Shown in pieces: positions 61,295 to 64,000 of a DNA stretch of 64,000 nt. Below the pieces are notes generated by a model. That model had not been told where the DNA came from. It did not search any database and saw nothing but the letters and a program-made list of their open reading frames with translations. Within the stretch, counting starts at the first letter, position 1. The number at the start of each line of letters is the position of its first letter. This DNA comes from Bailinhaonella thermotolerans (lineage in GTDB: Bacteria; Actinomycetota; Actinomycetes; Streptosporangiales; Streptosporangiaceae), in contig NZ_QZEY01000014.1 of assembly GCF_003594875.1 (NCBI RefSeq), forward strand, positions 164,300 to 228,299. Direction: 5' to 3'. A program made the translations under genes and the position numbers.

Positions 61295-62062
61295 TCAGCC
61301 TATGGACAGGAAGTCGCTGATGAGCTTGCGCCACTCGTCCGGCCGCTCGATGAAGGGGAGGTGGCCGGTGGCGATCTCGGTCAGCTCGGCGTTGGGGAGG
61401 GCGGCGGCCACCGCGCGGTGGTGGTGCGGCTCGACCAGGCGGTCGTAGGCCGTGGAGATCACCAGGGTGGGGGCGGTGATGCCCGGGGCGTCGGCGGAGA
61501 CGTCGGCGCGGGAGGCCAGGTCGGCGTGCTCGGCGCTGCCGGGCGGCAGGGTCGCGGCGGCGCCGTCGATGACGGACTCCAGCTCCTCGGCGCTCAGGGC
61601 GTCCAGCGCGGGGGCGCTGAAGTTGATGGGGACGAGGGTCCTGGCCAGCGTCGCGTGGTCGCCCGAGCGGTAGAGGTCGCGCCAGACCTCGGCGGCGAGC
61701 CGGAACCGGTGGTCGGGGCGCAGGTAGGCGGCGGTCAGCACGAGCCTGGTCACCCGCTCCGGATGGCGTGCGGCGGTGCGCATCGCGACCAGGCCGCCCA
61801 GGGAGTACCCGGCGATGGCGAACGTGTCCAGGCCCTCGGCGTCGGCCGCGGCGACGAGCTGGTCGGACAGATCGTCCAGCTCCAGCGGCCGGTCGGACCG
61901 GGGCGTGGCGCCGGTGCCCGGGTAGTCGATCGCGACCACCGTGTGGTCCTGGGCGAGGCCGTCCAGGATCGGGCCGAAGTTGGCCTCGACGCCCCCGCCG
62001 GCGCCGTGGGCGAGGAGCAGGCCGGGACCGGAGCCGCGAACGGTGCGTGCGTAGGCGGTCAT
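61295..62062 (-). CDS. alpha/beta hydrolase
   Basis: 255 aa from ATG 62062 (GGAGGG upstream). HGAGGG oxyanion turn, nucleophile elbow AGYSLGG (Ser), acid in STAYDRLVEP (Asp) and His in IATGHLPFIERPDEW. Typical haloperoxidase/esterase-like hydrolase of unknown substrate. Divergent from a TetR gene that probably controls it. Confidence 0.87.
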   Translation of the reverse strand: MTAYARTVRGSGPGLLLAHGAGGGVEANFGPILDGLAQDHTVVAIDYPGTGATPRSDRPLELDDLSDQLVAAADAEGLDTFAIAGYSLGGLVAMRTAARHPERVTRLVLTAAYLRPDHRFRLAAEVWRDLYRSGDHATLARTLVPINFSAPALDALSAEELESVIDGAAATLPPGSAEHADLASRADVSADAPGITAPTLVISTAYDRLVEPHHHRAVAAALPNAELTEIATGHLPFIERPDEWRKLISDFLSIG

Positions 62063-62084
62063 GGGAACCCTCCGGGAAAGATCT

Positions 62085-62098
62085 GTAGTGATCGATAC
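62085..62098. promoter_or_regulatory. candidate TetR operator
   Basis: GTAgtGATCgaTAC, an imperfect 14-bp palindrome (10 of 14 symmetric) in the divergent hydrolase/TetR spacer, between the hydrolase RBS and its promoter. Confidence 0.4.
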
Positions 62099-62157
62099 GA
62101 AAAGGACCGTAGCACACCTCCCGCCAATTTTGTAACTGCCGCTATAGAATGGGCGCC

Positions 62158-62748
62158 ATGACGAAGACGCAGGGCCGGCCGCGGGGGTTCGACCGGGACG
62201 CGGCGCTGGAACGGGCGATGATCGAGTTCTGGAGCCGGGGGTACGAGGCGACCTCGATCGCCACGCTCACCTCGGCCATGGGCATCAACCCGCCCAGCCT
62301 GTACGCCGCCTTCGGCGACAAGCGCAAGCTCTTCCACGAGGCCGTCGAACGGTACGCCGGCACCCACGGAATGGTCACCGTGCGCGCCCTGGCCGAGGAG
62401 CCGGTCGCGCGGGACGCGATGGCGCGGCTGCTGCGTGAGGCCGCCCGTGTCTACTCCGACCCCTCGCACCCGCCCGGCTGCCTGGTGATCACCGCCGCCG
62501 TGAACGTCACGTCGGAGGAGGTCAAGGCCGAACTCCGGGAAGGCCGCGCCGCGAGCAAGCGGGCCTTCGAGCAGAAGATCCAGGCGGACGTCGACGCGGG
62601 CCGCCTCCCCCCGGACACCGACGCCCACGCCCTGGCCACGTACTACGCCGCCGTGGTGCAGGGCATGTCCACCCAGTCATGCGACGGCGCCACCCGCGAG
62701 GAACTGGAACAGGTCGCGGACCTGGCGATGCGCGCCTGGCCCGCCTGA
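62158..62748 (+). CDS. TetR-family regulator
   Basis: 196 aa from ATG 62158; TAGAAT lies 7 bases before it (leaderless). N-terminal GRPRGFDRDAALERAMIEFW and HTH YEATSIATLTSAMGINPPSL with YAAFGDKRKLFHEAVERY. The C-terminal domain with PGCLVITAAVNVTSEEV resembles the AcrR/NemR-like subgroup. Likely represses the divergent hydrolase. Confidence 0.87.
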   Translation: MTKTQGRPRGFDRDAALERAMIEFWSRGYEATSIATLTSAMGINPPSLYAAFGDKRKLFHEAVERYAGTHGMVTVRALAEEPVARDAMARLLREAARVYSDPSHPPGCLVITAAVNVTSEEVKAELREGRAASKRAFEQKIQADVDAGRLPPDTDAHALATYYAAVVQGMSTQSCDGATREELEQVADLAMRAWPA

Positions 62749-62907
62749 GGCGGGGTCGTTCCCGGGGTGCGCCGGGGCCGGATCGGGGGCGGGTGGGGTC
62801 CGAAGAGGGGGCGTTCCGGGCACGATGGACGTGTCGCGGCCCCGTTCACGCGGTAGGTGTCCGGGGGAATCACCGGAGCACGGCCTGGCGCGGGGGAGGC
62901 GAGGCGC

Positions 62908-63831
62908 ATGGGACACGGCCACGGCCACGGCCAGGCCGGGGTGACCGCCGCCGGGCGGCACCGCGCCCGCCTCGCGATCGTCCTCGCCCTGACCTGCGTC
63001 GTCCTGGTGGTCGAGGTCGTGGGCGCCCTGGTGTCGGGCAGCCTCGCGCTGCTCGCCGACGCCGGGCACATGGCCACCGACGCCGCCGGGATCGCCATCG
63101 CCCTGTTCGCGATCTGGATCGGCGCCCGCCCCGCTAGCGCCCGCCGCACCTTCGGCTACCAGCGCGCCGAGATCCTGGCCGCCGCGATCAACTCGGTGGT
63201 GCTGCTCGGCCTCAGCGTCTACATCCTGTACGAGGCCGCGGGCCGCCTCCTCGACCCCGAACCCGTCGGCGGCCCCGTCATGCTCGCCGCGGCGGTCACC
63301 GGCCTGATCGCCAACGCCGTCGGCCTGGCCCTGCTCCACGGCGGCCAGTCCGAGAGCCTGAACCTGCGCGGCGCCTATCTGGAGGTGCTCGGCGACCTCC
63401 TCGGCTCCATCGCCGTGATCGCCGCCGCCGTCGTCATCGCCCTCACCGGCTGGACCTACGCCGACCCCGCCGTCTCCATCGCCATCGCGCTCCTGATCGT
63501 CCCCCGGGCCTGGCGCCTCCTCCGCGACGCCGTGGACATCCTCCTCGAAGCCGTCCCCAAGGGCGTGGACCTGGACGAGGTCCGCCGCCACCTCCTCTCG
63601 GTGGAGTCCGTCACCGACGTGCACGACCTGCACGCCTGGACCATCACCTCGGGCGTCCCCGTCCTGTCCGCCCACGTGGTGGTGGACGAACGCTGCCTGT
63701 CGAACGGCGACTTCGGCCGGGTCCTGGACCTTCTCCACCAGTGCCTGGCCGGCCACTTCGACGTCGAGCACTCCACCCTCCAACTGGAACCCGCGGGCCA
63801 CATCCACCACGAAGGCGCCCGCCACGCCTGA
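62908..63831 (+). CDS. cation diffusion facilitator (CzcD/ZitB-like)
   Basis: 307 aa from ATG 62908 (GGGGGAGG upstream). His-rich N-tail (GHGHGHG), six TM helices, metal-site motif LLADAGHMATDAAGIAIALF in TM2 and YLEVLGDLLGSIAVIAAAVV in TM5, where the first ligand is Glu rather than the usual His/Asp. The C-terminal cytoplasmic domain has VTDVHDLHAWTITSG, and the end is HIHHEG. Expected to export Zn2+ or similar cations in exchange for H+. Confidence 0.9.
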   Translation: MGHGHGHGQAGVTAAGRHRARLAIVLALTCVVLVVEVVGALVSGSLALLADAGHMATDAAGIAIALFAIWIGARPASARRTFGYQRAEILAAAINSVVLLGLSVYILYEAAGRLLDPEPVGGPVMLAAAVTGLIANAVGLALLHGGQSESLNLRGAYLEVLGDLLGSIAVIAAAVVIALTGWTYADPAVSIAIALLIVPRAWRLLRDAVDILLEAVPKGVDLDEVRRHLLSVESVTDVHDLHAWTITSGVPVLSAHVVVDERCLSNGDFGRVLDLLHQCLAGHFDVEHSTLQLEPAGHIHHEGARHA

Positions 63832-63878
63832 CCCGGCTCCGGTACGGCCGGGGGCGGTGGGTGCCGGGGTATGCGCAG

Positions 63879-63924
63879 GCGAAGGCCCCCGCTGCCGGGT
63901 GGTTCCGGTGGCGGGGGCCTTCGC
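63879..63924 (+). terminator. 14-bp perfect-stem hairpin after CDF gene
   Basis: GCGAAGGCCCCCGC (63879-63892) pairs with GCGGGGGCCTTCGC (63911-63924); the loop can extend the stem by GCC/GGC. It lies between the convergent CDF gene and the gene entering from the right edge, so it probably works for both. Confidence 0.8.
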
Positions 63925-63955
63925 GTGCGGGTGTGTGGGGGGTGACCTCGGGGGG

Positions 63956-64000
63956 TCAGCTGTTGGTGTGGGCGTAGGCGCCGGTGGAGAAGGGCTTGGG
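63956..64000 (-). CDS. 3' end of a gene cut by the right edge
   Basis: Fourteen codons and a TGA stop are visible; the product ends PKPFSTGAYAHTNS. The frame is open to the edge and the terminator at 63879 lies just beyond. Too short to assign a family. Confidence 0.45.
   Translation of the reverse strand, partial: PKPFSTGAYAHTNS

Overview
The window comes from a very high-G+C actinomycete. Coding density is high, GTG starts are common, and many promoters look leaderless. Mycothiol-linked enzyme families (MDMPI-type isomerase, Rv2466c-like thioredoxin-fold protein), RHS, WD40-kinase and Clp-N/HTH genes fit a filamentous Streptosporangiales/Thermomonosporaceae-like organism. The genus cannot be fixed from sequence alone. 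I see no tRNA, rRNA, CRISPR array, transposase or phage genes.

Layout. 1-6.3 kb: a Tat-exported flavin amine oxidase (cut by the left edge), a hemerythrin, a DoxX-like membrane protein and a large kinase/WD40 protein. 6.4-16.9 kb: a polysaccharide-pyruvyl-transferase/FAD-oxidoreductase pair, an epoxide hydrolase, an esterase-fold protein lacking its catalytic residues, a small HTH + Clp-N pair, a nitroreductase, an MDMPI-family protein, a secreted beta-propeller, and an isochorismatase divergent from a GlxA-type AraC regulator. 17-24 kb: Tex, then an MHS transporter/3-hydroxybutyrate-dehydrogenase-like SDR/GAF-PucR regulator trio. 24-29.4 kb: small membrane proteins, a secreted RHS protein with a hydrophobic 61-residue tail, and a MarR regulator divergent from a membrane protein.

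29.6-40.6 kb: a PLP decarboxylase, then two tandem copies (about 3.7 kb each) of an unrecognised three-gene module: an 81-aa WXG-like helical hairpin protein, a divergent ~690-aa protein and a convergent beta-propeller lipoprotein. The array ends in the thiC leader, which carries a full TPP riboswitch and a second, decayed TPP aptamer upstream. The duplication appears to start inside the decarboxylase 3' end. The small gene is nearly identical in both copies while its partners have diverged strongly. This is the best candidate here for an undescribed system.

40.7-51 kb: an OmpA-domain lipoprotein, a conserved hypothetical, a 47-aa ORF with dyads upstream, an Rv2466c-like protein, a second Ser/Thr kinase, IclR/pobA, and a DHA2 drug exporter with TetR under a 32-bp palindrome. 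51.2-60.1 kb: one overlapping operon, nuoA-[His-rich fusion]-nuoH-J-K-L-M-N. It encodes all seven membrane subunits of complex I but no recognisable peripheral-arm enzyme; the fusion has only faint NuoB- and NuoD-like segments around a His-Gly repeat. NuoM and NuoN also lack the usual membrane glutamate. 60.2-64 kb: bluB, a 38-aa secreted peptide, an alpha/beta hydrolase divergent from a TetR, a CDF cation exporter, and the last codons of a gene cut by the right edge.
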